Below, in pieces: positions 1 through 7,101 of a stretch of DNA of 10,154 bases. The stretch is taken from the NCBI GenBank assembly GCA_015222115.1, contig JADFUO010000082.1, forward strand, positions 1-10,154, given 5' to 3'. A program made the translations under genes and the position numbers. Positions within the stretch are counted from its first letter, which is position 1; each line of letters opens with the position of its first letter. The notes below the pieces were generated by a model. The model worked only from the letters and a program-made list of their open reading frames with translations, did not search any database and had not been told where the DNA came from. This DNA comes from Bacteroidota bacterium. Lineage in GTDB: Bacteria > Bacteroidota > Bacteroidia > Bacteroidales > JADFUO01.

Positions 1-2
1 AT

Positions 3-59
3 TGTAGTATTACCATGCTTATCGCTAAAGGAGGTTATCAGCTAAAGAAAATGAAATAG
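3..59 (+). CDS. 3' end of an unidentified upstream gene (partial)
   Basis: The reading frame starting at base 3 stays open from the window edge to a TAG stop at 57-59 and encodes 18 residues ending in MLIAKGGYQLKKMK. The stop lies 15 bp before a strong hairpin terminator at 75-106, which is the main reason to take this frame as the true gene end. A second frame, from base 1 to the TAA at 43-45, is also open and cannot be fully excluded. Nothing in this short tail identifies the protein. The gene would be convergent with the protease gene that ends at 248. Confidence 0.45.
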   Translation, partial: CSITMLIAKGGYQLKKMK

Positions 60-74
60 TTGATAAAGTTCAAT

Positions 75-106
75 AAAAAAAGCAATGGTTAACCACTGCT
101 TTTTTT
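75..106. terminator. Intrinsic terminator, probably bidirectional
   Basis: This is a 32-bp near-perfect palindrome centred between 90 and 91. Its outer arms are a run of seven A and a run of seven T, and the GC-containing stem is GCA-A-TGG / CCA-C-TGC with a single A/C mismatch at 85/96 around a TTAA centre. On the plus strand the stem is followed by the U-tract at 100-106, as expected just after the stop at 57-59. Symmetry means it could also stop transcription on the minus strand. Confidence 0.75.
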
Positions 107-146
107 ATTGTTAATATGATAATAAAAATATAATTAATATAATCAA

Positions 147-186
147 AAACACCTCAAAACCAAAATGCATTTGATTTGAGGTGTTT
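147..186. terminator. Hairpin terminator downstream of the protease gene
   Basis: A perfect 12-bp inverted repeat (AAACACCTCAAA at 147-158 and TTTGAGGTGTTT at 175-186) encloses a 16-nt loop that contains a smaller ATGCAT-centred palindrome. On the minus strand the stem lies about 60 nt past the protease stop codon and ends in GTTTTTG, giving a U-rich tail. On the plus strand it is followed by a TTTTT run at 190-194. It probably ends the lipoprotein-protease transcript and backs up the terminator at 75-106. Confidence 0.65.
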
Positions 187-209
187 AACTTTTTGTAGAT
201 TAATATAAT

Positions 210-227
210 TCTGTGTTCTCTGTGATT
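210..227. repeat. Two-unit 9-bp tandem repeat (TCTGTGTTC / TCTGTGATT)
   Basis: Two adjacent 9-bp units sit in the short non-coding stretch between the protease stop and its terminator. They share the TCTGTG core and differ at two positions. The same core (AATCTGTGG) occurs in the repeat mosaic at 8510-8527, so this is probably another instance of the same class of intergenic sequence. No function can be assigned. Confidence 0.4.
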
Positions 228-247
228 AAGAGTTTAGCTGTATTTCA

Positions 248-3200
248 CTACTCAACCACAATTCTTTTCACAAACGTTCCTGTATTTGTTTTGAAATAAA
301 GTAAATAAATACCTGTAGTAAGTTGTGACACATCCAGGGAAAACTTTTTACTCCCCACATTTCTATTGATAATAATTTGGCCACGGTTATTCAACATCTG
401 AAGATCAGTAACCGTTTCAATTGCATCAACAAATATTATATCAGTTGCAGGATTTGGATAGATGCTTATTTGATCAGCAGTATTTTCTTCAATTCCTACA
501 TTCCAGTTGACCGTAACAGTATTTGACGGGACAGATTCACCCTCGTCGTAATAGGCAGTTACATAGTAGTTATAATTACCAAATCCAGGCAATATATCTC
601 CATAATAAGGTATTGCAGAATTGCCAAGCAACGTCCCGTTCCTGTATATTTTATAGTATGAAAATCCTTTGGTATCTTTTGCTTTCTTAGTAACCCTGCT
701 ATTCGGTTTTCCTGATTCAAGAATCACCGACTTGTTCACCGGGTTATATGTATCCGGTTTAATGTATTCATTGACAATTACACCATCCTTGGTAGTACTG
801 ATCAGGGCCTCATGACCTCCCATGTAATAATATTCCCATGTACCCATTTCTGTGAATCCACCTGTATGATTACCAAAATACAAGGTGCCATTGTATGAAC
901 TTTCGTCAACGCCTACGTAGGGCCCATCGGCATTTGTATTATAAGTTGCCACCATGAATGAAGGTTCATTGATGCTTATATCATTCACATTCCAGGTGAT
1001 CCAGTTGTTGGAAACGCCGTTTGTAGTATAGGGACCCTGCAATACATTGGATCCATTGCCGGATAATATATATACTTCCATTGGAGCGCTATAATTGCCG
1101 TGATTGGAGGTATAGAACCTAACTTCCTTTAATGTTACAGGATAGGTTGGTAAAGTAAACAACTGGGCGATTCCGGCTCCGCCGTTTGTTGACGCGAAAG
1201 AATTTTCAAAGCCATTGTCATGATAGTAAATCCATCCTGAGCCGCCTGCCGGAATCCAGTAAAGAGAAACTTTCTCGTTGTTATTGGTTGCGGCAAGATT
1301 TCCGGGTGGTAATAAAGACCCTCCTGAAACAGTTGCCTGAACGGGACCTGCCGCATTGGATTCCCCTTCGTTGTAAACCGCTGTTACATTATAATTGTAG
1401 GTGCCGTTAGGTAAGCCATTATCATCATAATAGGTATTTGTAACCACGGAACTGTTGATCTTATTTCCATCTCTGTAAATATTGTATCCAAGCAGCCCTC
1501 TCAATTTGTTAGCTTGGTTTTCAATAGGAAGTATAGTATTCACAATACTCTTTTGTATTCTAACAGTATTATTTGTGCCATTTGTTAGTGAAATTAACTC
1601 AGGCATGGTATTAAAATTCAGTTCTTCCCTGCTGCCGTCAGAATATTCAACTATAGCTCTTATAAGGTAAGCTTCAGGCCATGTAGTCCATGTTGAACCT
1701 GCTTCATATAAATCCCATGATCGGCCATTGTTCAGGTTTTCATCGTAACCCAGGTATACATCATCACTGATTGAACCGAAACCAACAACGAAATCTCCGG
1801 AGAAAGTAATATTAAAAGCGCTGATGTCCAGAACAAACCAATCTTCATCAACACCGGTACAGATTCTTTCATATACCGGGGTTGTACCCGGTTGTGAGCC
1901 CGCCCATCCAAACACTCTGGCATTAAAGGTTATGCTACTACCTTCTGTTGAGGTATAATATTTAATTGTCAAAACTTTACATGGGCCTGATGGTGACATG
2001 CGTGTGGCCATGGTATAACCAATATATTTATATCCTCCGGTTAATGTATTGTTATCATAGATAAGTTCTTCGGTACCGCCACCGCTAGGAGCAGTCCAGC
2101 TAATATGAACATTACTACCACTCACTGAAGCCTGAAGCTCTGTTGGTGGTTGAAGAGTTGATCCTCCCTGTACAGCAAGATATGCATTGACTCTGCCATA
2201 TCCCATCTCGTTGTTCCAGGTACTATAAGGATAATCCGGATTGTTTGAATAAGAATATCCGCCCACTTTTTCACAACTGTTATAGAGCTGGGTTTTAATC
2301 TGATGTTCGCTCCAGCCGGGATGGACAGATCCAATCAGGGCAACAACTCCTGCTGCAATCGGACAGGACATCGATGTTCCTGATAAGGATACAAAATCAC
2401 CAGTGGCATATCCCTGAGTACCTTCCCTGTCAAGTGTGTAACAGTCAACACCGGGAGCAATAATGTCGGTTGAATCACCATAATTAGAGAAATCTGCCCT
2501 GGTATCGTTTGAGTTTGAAGCTCCTACGCCTACTACATGAGGAAACAGGAGAGGATACGCAATTGCATTCACGGCATTATCGTTACCGGTTGAAGCCAGT
2601 ATAACTGCTCCAAGACCACTCCGGGGTTGGGTGCGCATGGCTTCGTATGCATCCTTTACAATATCATTATTAGCCCAAGAATGTATGCCAATGCTGTTAC
2701 TTACCGCAACAACACTGTAACTTGTGTTGGCAATGTGCTCTCCGGCTCTCTGTATCGTCCAGGAATCAGTGTTAAAGCTGCCACCATCGAAATCATAACC
2801 AATCCTTATAGGCAATACCTTACAGTTATAACCAACACTGGCAACACCATAATTATTATTGGTGATTGCCCCTATAAATCCGGCACATGGTGTTCCGTGA
2901 TTTTCATCAGGATGAGTGGCTGAAGGATCATTGTTGTCATTTACAGCACAATAAGGATCAACTAGTTTCCCTGAAAATTCAGCATGATTAAGATCATACC
3001 CGTGACCATCTACAACAGCAACAACAATATTTGATGAACCTGTTGTTATATCCCATGCTTCCGGAGCATCTATGTCGGCATCACTTGCCTGATTTAAGAA
3101 CCATTGATCAGTATAGTAAGGATCGTTAGGGATATGACCTGTCTGTCCCTTAAATATGAAGTTAGGCTGTGCATAGTTAATACCTTTATTCTTGCTCAAT

Positions 3201-3790
3201 AAACGGGATTGCTCAAAAACATCAGATCCGGCTTTCAACCGTACAACATAGGATTTAGATCGGACCAGGTCTATCACATCCAGTAATTTTCCATTAACCT
3301 GCCTGATGAATTCATTTGATTCCTTGTCATTCAGATCACCTTTCGTAATATTGAAAATCATAATGTTTTCAACACAGGCATAATCATTATCTTTAATCAG
3401 CAATGGATAAACTGATGCAACATACGGCAAAAGTTTTATTTTGCCTATCAGTATTTCGCATTCATCTATCGAAGTAATCCTTTCCTGATTAACGTAAAAA
3501 GTCATAGCTTTTTTTGAGTTAAAAACTATTTTTTCGCTAAGCGGTTGTAAAAGGTCACCCTCGGTTTTGCTTAACAACAGGATGATTGCATCAGCATCCG
3601 GCTTTTCATAAAAAGAAATGAAAAGTTTGCTGTAATCGGCTGATGGTGTTATTAGCTTTCCATCATCATAAAATGCAAATTTCCCTGTTTTGTTTTCAAT
3701 CAGTAATGATTGTCCTCTGAGGTTATGGTTCATAAAAACAAGCGTCAGAAATGCAACCATAACGGTAATAAAAATTGTAGATTTTTTCAT
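248..3790 (-). CDS. Secreted subtilisin-like (S8) serine protease with T9SS sorting domain
   Basis: This is an 1180-residue multidomain exoprotease. Residues 1-27 form a signal peptide (MKK, then a hydrophobic core). Residues 28-215 look like a propeptide ending in the YAQPNF segment typical of subtilisin prodomains. The S8 catalytic domain spans about 240-540 with the full set of catalytic residues: Asp261 in AVVDGHG, His298 in NHGTPCAG, the oxyanion Asn403 in ASTGN, and Ser473 in SGTSMSCP. Residues 547-822 and 826-1094 are two related units, each a fibronectin-III fold apparently split by a beta-sandwich insert. Residues 1107-1180 match a type A T9SS C-terminal domain (ISIYPNPATD start, GIYLLYF, end VKRIVVE), so the protein should cross the outer membrane by T9SS and be anchored or released. 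The start has no Shine-Dalgarno but an A-rich leader, as is usual in Bacteroidota. It follows the lipoprotein gene by 29 bp and is probably co-transcribed with it. Substrate unknown. Confidence 0.93.
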   Translation of the reverse strand: MKKSTIFITVMVAFLTLVFMNHNLRGQSLLIENKTGKFAFYDDGKLITPSADYSKLFISFYEKPDADAIILLLSKTEGDLLQPLSEKIVFNSKKAMTFYVNQERITSIDECEILIGKIKLLPYVASVYPLLIKDNDYACVENIMIFNITKGDLNDKESNEFIRQVNGKLLDVIDLVRSKSYVVRLKAGSDVFEQSRLLSKNKGINYAQPNFIFKGQTGHIPNDPYYTDQWFLNQASDADIDAPEAWDITTGSSNIVVAVVDGHGYDLNHAEFSGKLVDPYCAVNDNNDPSATHPDENHGTPCAGFIGAITNNNYGVASVGYNCKVLPIRIGYDFDGGSFNTDSWTIQRAGEHIANTSYSVVAVSNSIGIHSWANNDIVKDAYEAMRTQPRSGLGAVILASTGNDNAVNAIAYPLLFPHVVGVGASNSNDTRADFSNYGDSTDIIAPGVDCYTLDREGTQGYATGDFVSLSGTSMSCPIAAGVVALIGSVHPGWSEHQIKTQLYNSCEKVGGYSYSNNPDYPYSTWNNEMGYGRVNAYLAVQGGSTLQPPTELQASVSGSNVHISWTAPSGGGTEELIYDNNTLTGGYKYIGYTMATRMSPSGPCKVLTIKYYTSTEGSSITFNARVFGWAGSQPGTTPVYERICTGVDEDWFVLDISAFNITFSGDFVVGFGSISDDVYLGYDENLNNGRSWDLYEAGSTWTTWPEAYLIRAIVEYSDGSREELNFNTMPELISLTNGTNNTVRIQKSIVNTILPIENQANKLRGLLGYNIYRDGNKINSSVVTNTYYDDNGLPNGTYNYNVTAVYNEGESNAAGPVQATVSGGSLLPPGNLAATNNNEKVSLYWIPAGGSGWIYYHDNGFENSFASTNGGAGIAQLFTLPTYPVTLKEVRFYTSNHGNYSAPMEVYILSGNGSNVLQGPYTTNGVSNNWITWNVNDISINEPSFMVATYNTNADGPYVGVDESSYNGTLYFGNHTGGFTEMGTWEYYYMGGHEALISTTKDGVIVNEYIKPDTYNPVNKSVILESGKPNSRVTKKAKDTKGFSYYKIYRNGTLLGNSAIPYYGDILPGFGNYNYYVTAYYDEGESVPSNTVTVNWNVGIEENTADQISIYPNPATDIIFVDAIETVTDLQMLNNRGQIIINRNVGSKKFSLDVSQLTTGIYLLYFKTNTGTFVKRIVVE
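509..2152 (-). repeat. Duplicated FN3 + beta-sandwich units inside the protease gene
   Basis: Two protein-level repeats lie head to tail: unit 1 at 1325-2152 (residues 547-822) and unit 2 at 509-1315 (residues 826-1094). Each begins with FN3 strands A-B (PPTELQASVSGSNVHISW; PPGNLAATNNNEKVSLYW). Each then has about 190 residues of insert, and finally the remaining FN3 strands (YNIYRDG...NYNVTAVYNEGES; YKIYRNG...NYYVTAYYDEGES). The inserts share the order L-K-x-V/I-x-[FY]YTS, an aromatic Trp-rich strand, and V-G-x-D-E/Y-L-G-Y-D-E. The units have diverged, so the duplication is not recent. Confidence 0.7.
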
Positions 3791-3819
3791 TTTGTTTGTT
3801 TTTGTTGATTAAAATAAAT

Positions 3820-5214
3820 TTAGAAAACAATTGATATTTCCTTTTTTGGACCACCTGTACATTTTATGGTTATTATATCCCTTACACCTGCTTCTGCTCC
3901 GGGAACATATAAAGATATATCTGAATTTTCAGTAATTGTGGTAGTATATGAATTCATATATCCATCACTTCCAACAACACTTATTTTTACTTCGGTTCCC
4001 TCTGCCGAAGGACAAAGTATCAATGCCGATGCAACATAACCCTGACCTGGAGAAGGATCTTTAGGTACAGTTTTAAAATTTACTATTCTTAGTTGAGGAT
4101 TTAATGTTATGGTCCAAGAGTTAGATCCATGTTGATAATCCATCCAATTAGAAGTCTCACTTTTGATTCCGGGTACCTTAATATAAGCTTTCATTTTATA
4201 TTGTGCAGCTGGTTGATTACATATAGATGTAATTTTATCACAAAACCATGAATCAATACTAGTACCACCTCCGTAATCTTCATGAATGAAAGAACAATAT
4301 AACTCAGATGCTGTAAATGCTCCGGCACATACTGCCGTTATAGCTGCAGCAGATACTACATTCGGGAAAACTACTGAAATTTCCGCTGTTATTTTTACGC
4401 ATATTGCGGCTTTATCATAAAATGTCAACGCTGACTGTCCTGCACAGGCAATATTCAATAAAGATAAAAGCTTATCACATATTGGCTTCAGATTAACCGG
4501 CGGTAAACCAAACTGCGATGGGGTGTTAAGTTTATATTGTCCATTGCCTAAGTTTTTCATTATCCCATAGTGACCATCCAATATATCATTTGGATCAAAT
4601 CTTAAATTGATATTTGCATTTAAAACTAAATAATCACATTGTTTAAGCGTAAAATTGACACTGCCTTTTGTTTCTTTCAAATCCTTATTATAAACCTCTT
4701 CATTATATGCAGGAGTAACAGAAAATTGAGATTTTTTATCTTTTCGAATATTGGTAAAATAATTTTCAGATACAATGTCATTTTCTTTTAATGATTCCTT
4801 TAAATCAATTGGAATGCTTAGTTCTATATCTCCTTCCGGAGAAATAGCTTTTACCCGAATTTCATTTTCTGATAACCATTCAAGTTTAAAAACAACCCCG
4901 TTTGTTGCAAATATTTGTTTGGTTTTTCCTTCCTCATCTACTATAACAATGGTTTCTTTGGTTTCGCCGGGAGCAAGCACACTATATGCATCAAAGCTTA
5001 ATGCTTCACCTGTTTCTCTGTCTTTTTCTCCATAATAACATATAGTAACACCTTCTTGAGTTTCAACTTTTAATAATAATGGGTCGGTCGGATTTGTATA
5101 CAAAGTTAATTTTGGTGGAATTTTTAAGGGTTCCTCCGAAATATCATCTTTGGGACAACCCATAATTAATAGTATAATAGCTATTGCAAAAAACAATTGA
5201 ATAAATTTTTTCAT
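3820..5214 (-). CDS. Predicted surface-exposed lipoprotein of unknown function
   Basis: This 464-residue protein has no family I recognise. Residues 1-20 are a lipoprotein signal peptide with the lipobox LIMGC, giving a lipidated Cys20. The next residues, PKDD, fit the Bacteroidota lipoprotein export signature (Lys followed by acidic residues), which suggests placement on the outer face of the outer membrane. Residues about 36-140 and 372-464 look beta-rich and Ig-like. The centre (about 240-335) is probably helical, Ala-rich, and holds seven cysteines (246, 257, 272, 296, 307, 325, 332) that could form disulfides. The start is fixed by a clear GGAGGT Shine-Dalgarno 4 bp upstream of the ATG. 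It is the first gene of a likely two-gene operon with the secreted protease and could be its partner, substrate or inhibitor, but only the context supports that. Confidence 0.85.
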   Translation of the reverse strand: MKKFIQLFFAIAIILLIMGCPKDDISEEPLKIPPKLTLYTNPTDPLLLKVETQEGVTICYYGEKDRETGEALSFDAYSVLAPGETKETIVIVDEEGKTKQIFATNGVVFKLEWLSENEIRVKAISPEGDIELSIPIDLKESLKENDIVSENYFTNIRKDKKSQFSVTPAYNEEVYNKDLKETKGSVNFTLKQCDYLVLNANINLRFDPNDILDGHYGIMKNLGNGQYKLNTPSQFGLPPVNLKPICDKLLSLLNIACAGQSALTFYDKAAICVKITAEISVVFPNVVSAAAITAVCAGAFTASELYCSFIHEDYGGGTSIDSWFCDKITSICNQPAAQYKMKAYIKVPGIKSETSNWMDYQHGSNSWTITLNPQLRIVNFKTVPKDPSPGQGYVASALILCPSAEGTEVKISVVGSDGYMNSYTTTITENSDISLYVPGAEAGVRDIITIKCTGGPKKEISIVF

Positions 5215-5218
5215 AATT

Positions 5219-5224
5219 ACCTCC
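5219..5224 (-). promoter_or_regulatory. Shine-Dalgarno of the lipoprotein gene
   Basis: On the minus strand the leader reads CGGAGGTAATT followed by ATG, a near-ideal Shine-Dalgarno with 4-5 nt spacing. It supports the ATG at 5214. It is notable because the other genes in this window have no comparable site. Confidence 0.75.
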
Positions 5225-5225
5225 G

Positions 5226-5504
5226 TTTTTAAATTATTAGTATTTTTCTTCGACTTTATAAAACAGTCTTATAATAAATTTATTCAAATATAATATCCGA
5301 AAAAGAAAAAATAACGGTAAATACATAAGTGGTGGGAACTAATTTGTATCCGGCAGTTTTGGAGCTAAATTCGTTATATCATTTCTGCTAATTTCAAAAA
5401 ACTCTCTTTTTCTCTCCTTTATAACTTTATAAGGTAAGCGTGGATTTTACCTTCATTAAAATCCCATTCAATAAATTTAATATTTTGTAACCCAAAGTAA
5501 ATTT
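5226..5504. other. AT-rich divergent intergenic region, no gene seen
   Basis: This stretch separates the minus-strand lipoprotein operon from the plus-strand PqqD operon. It holds the candidate -7 box at 5285-5292 and a small hairpin (AAGGTAA at 5431-5437 with TTACCTT at 5447-5453, 9-nt loop) of uncertain meaning. No open frame with a credible start and no RNA gene was recognised. The inverted-repeat element follows at 5505-5718. Confidence 0.6.
5285..5292 (-). promoter_or_regulatory. Candidate Bacteroidota -7 promoter box for the lipoprotein-protease operon
   Basis: Read on the minus strand this is TATATTTG, an exact match to the Bacteroidota sigma-ABfr -7 consensus TAnnTTTG. It lies about 71 bp upstream of the lipoprotein ATG, leaving a 5' UTR of roughly 60 nt. 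No convincing TTG -33 element was found at the usual spacing, so the call rests on the -7 box and its position alone. Confidence 0.4.
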
Positions 5505-5718
5505 TTATGGTTTAATATTGAGTCCACTCCGAAAAATCATTTATTTTGGACTAAAGTCCATAAATACCTAATAATCAATAGCCCCGTACGGGGTAAGTCA
5601 AATAATTGATATTATGGGCTTTGGCCCAAATACATCTTGATTAGTAGGCTTTTCGGAGTAAACTCAATACTGCCAATCAATCTTAAGAAATGTTAATTTT
5701 ATACTTTTTAAACCATAA
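5505..5718. mobile_element. Nested inverted-repeat element (MITE/REP-like), core 5516-5669
   Basis: The 154-bp core is bounded by 20-bp inverted repeats at 5516-5535 (TATTGAGTCCACTCCGAAAA) and 5650-5669, which match at 18 of 20 positions. Inside, CCTAATAATCAA (5567-5578) pairs with TTGATTAGTAGG (5637-5648) at 11 of 12. Three compact palindromes follow the same axis: TGGACT-AA-AGTCCA (5547-5560), CCCCGTACGGGG (5582-5593) and TGGGC-TTTG-GCCCA (5615-5628). A further perfect 11-bp pair, TTATGGTTTAA (5505-5515) and TTAAACCATAA (5708-5718), lies outside; the left copy abuts the core and the right is 38 bp away. There is no coding sequence and no evident target-site duplication. A non-autonomous element moved by a REP-associated or other transposase is the best explanation; a structured regulatory RNA is the alternative. 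Confidence 0.55.
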
Positions 5719-5768
5719 CAACGTTAACACATCTAACATAAAATCAATTTTTAAAAATCCGAAATTAT

Positions 5769-6032
5769 ATGATAAAAATTAAAAGCAACATAGCAATTAG
5801 TGATTCGGGATTTATTTTTAATCCGGCAAACGGTGAATCTTTTTCTGCAAATCCGATTGGAATTGAATTTTTTAACTTTATCAAACAGGGAAAACCTCAA
5901 GAAGATATTTTTGAAAATATGCTTGAAAAATATAATACTGATAAAAATACTTTAGAAAAGGATTATAGCGATTTTGTTCAAACTTTAAATCAATTTCAAT
6001 TACTTGACCAGGATGCAGAAAAGGAAGCTTAA
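5769..6032 (+). CDS. PqqD-like protein (RiPP recognition element fold)
   Basis: This 87-residue protein reads as a PqqD-family domain over its whole length. An N-terminal beta hairpin (IAISDSGFIFNPANGESFSAN) is followed by the characteristic N-x-x-G-x-x-[FI]-[FW] helix start (NPIGIEFFNFIKQGK), then the helix EDIFENMLEKYN. A C-terminal helix follows, ending DFVQTLNQFQLL. PqqD-type domains bind the leader peptide of ribosomal natural-product precursors and present it to modifying enzymes; some family members in Bacteroidota have other or unknown partners. It is the first gene of the plus-strand cluster and overlaps the ATP-grasp gene by 20 bp in a different frame, which implies translational coupling and a shared job. 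No HprK-related kinase or radical SAM gene lies next to it in this window. The start has no Shine-Dalgarno. Confidence 0.8.
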   Translation: MIKIKSNIAISDSGFIFNPANGESFSANPIGIEFFNFIKQGKPQEDIFENMLEKYNTDKNTLEKDYSDFVQTLNQFQLLDQDAEKEA

Positions 6033-7059
6033 CATTGCAGTTACGGGTCTGAATGCTATTGACAGTCCGGGTCCCGGTGTTGCGGTTATTCGTGCTTTAC
6101 GCGAAGCTAATTCATTTGATGTAAGAATCATCGGATTGGCATACGAATCACTTGAACCCGGAATATATATGCATCAACTGGTTGATAAAACTTATCAAAT
6201 ACCATATCCAACCGCCGGAATAGAAACTTTATTAGCCCGTCTGGAATATATACAATCACAAGAAAACCTTGATGTGATAATCCCGAATTTTGATGCAGAA
6301 CTTTATTCATTCATCAAGCTCAGTCCTAAGCTGAAAAAAATGGGAATCAATACATTTCTTCCCACAATAGAGCAATTTGAAGAACGGCAAAAAATAAACC
6401 TTCCTGAGTTCGGTGAAAAATATGATATCAGGGTACCGCACAGCACAGCAATTTATAATATAAGGGAAATATACGGACAGGCATCGGAATTTTCATATCC
6501 TTTATTAGTAAAAGGGAAATATTATGATGCTTCGGTTGCATACAATGCCGACCAGATGAAAACCTATTTCAATAAGATTTCAGCTAAATGGGGCTTACCG
6601 ATAATCATCCAGGAATTTATCCATGGCACCGAATATAATACAACGGGCTTGGGAGATGGCAAAGGCAATACTTATGCTTCGTTTCCAATGCGGAAACAAT
6701 ATATTACAGATAAAGGAAAAGCATGGGGTGGTATTTCAATTGCAGATAAAAAATTACTTGAACTTACAGAAAGTTTCATCAGTTCAACAAAATGGCGTGG
6801 GGTGTTTGAACTAGAATTTATGAAAAATCAGAAAAATGAATTTTATTTACTGGAGATTAATCCGAGAATACCGGCATGGATTTATTTAGCTGTGGGAGTT
6901 GGACAAAATATCCCGGAAGGACTTGTAAATCTTGCAATGGGAAATAAAATCAAACCATTCAAAGAATATAAAGTCGGGAAAATGTTTATCAGATATGCTT
7001 ATGATATGATTGTTGATATTTCGGAATTTGAGCAAATATCAACTTATGGTGAACTGTGA
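6013..7059 (+). CDS. ATP-grasp ligase (carbamoyl-phosphate-synthase-like fold)
   Basis: This 348-residue enzyme probably joins a carboxylate to an amine or thiol through an acyl-phosphate, using ATP and Mg. Residues 1-120 form the Rossmann-like pre-ATP-grasp domain (NIAVTGLNAIDSPGPGVAVIRAL, a glycine-rich loop). The ATP-grasp domain follows, with Lys167 in YPLLVKGK, the adenine-contact segment IIQEFIHGTE, and the metal ligands in FELEF (Glu266, Glu268) and LLEINPR (Glu281, Asn283, Arg285), all intact. I prefer the ATG at 6013 over a TTG at 6004 in the same frame; both overlap the PqqD-like gene. The neighbouring PqqD-like protein and PLP decarboxylase suggest amino-acid or peptide ligation. 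The acceptor and donor cannot be read from sequence. Confidence 0.85.
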   Translation: MQKRKLNIAVTGLNAIDSPGPGVAVIRALREANSFDVRIIGLAYESLEPGIYMHQLVDKTYQIPYPTAGIETLLARLEYIQSQENLDVIIPNFDAELYSFIKLSPKLKKMGINTFLPTIEQFEERQKINLPEFGEKYDIRVPHSTAIYNIREIYGQASEFSYPLLVKGKYYDASVAYNADQMKTYFNKISAKWGLPIIIQEFIHGTEYNTTGLGDGKGNTYASFPMRKQYITDKGKAWGGISIADKKLLELTESFISSTKWRGVFELEFMKNQKNEFYLLEINPRIPAWIYLAVGVGQNIPEGLVNLAMGNKIKPFKEYKVGKMFIRYAYDMIVDISEFEQISTYGEL

Positions 7060-7073
7060 CCTGATTAATCAGG
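7060..7073. promoter_or_regulatory. Perfect 14-bp palindrome between ATP-grasp and decarboxylase genes
   Basis: CCTGATTAATCAGG begins on the base after the ATP-grasp stop codon and lies 28 bp before the decarboxylase start. It has no U-tract and is too short to be a good terminator. It could be a dimeric regulator site or an mRNA processing or stability hairpin, or chance. No second copy was noticed in the window. Confidence 0.3.
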
Positions 7074-7101
7074 AAGAAACAATTAAATTAATTATAAAAA
7101 T

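Noticed and set aside
1..45. Frame 1 open from the window edge to TAA at 43-45 as the upstream gene
   Set aside because: The frame ending at 57-59 sits closer to the terminator and reads as a more typical basic C-terminus; the choice is tentative.
2627..2923. 98-codon plus-strand frame opposite the protease
   Set aside because: It overlaps the S8 catalytic domain on the other strand and has no recognisable motif or leader.
5431..5453. Hairpin AAGGTAA/TTACCTT as a terminator
   Set aside because: Stem is short and AT-rich, no U-tract follows on either strand, and no gene ends nearby.
5702..5709. TACTTTTT as a -7 box for the PqqD-like operon
   Set aside because: It misses the final G of TAnnTTTG and no TTG -33 element is found upstream at proper spacing.
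6004..6012. TTG start for the ATP-grasp gene three codons upstream
   Set aside because: An ATG at 6013 is in the same frame and gives a normal N-terminus just before the glycine-rich strand; TTG starts are less common.
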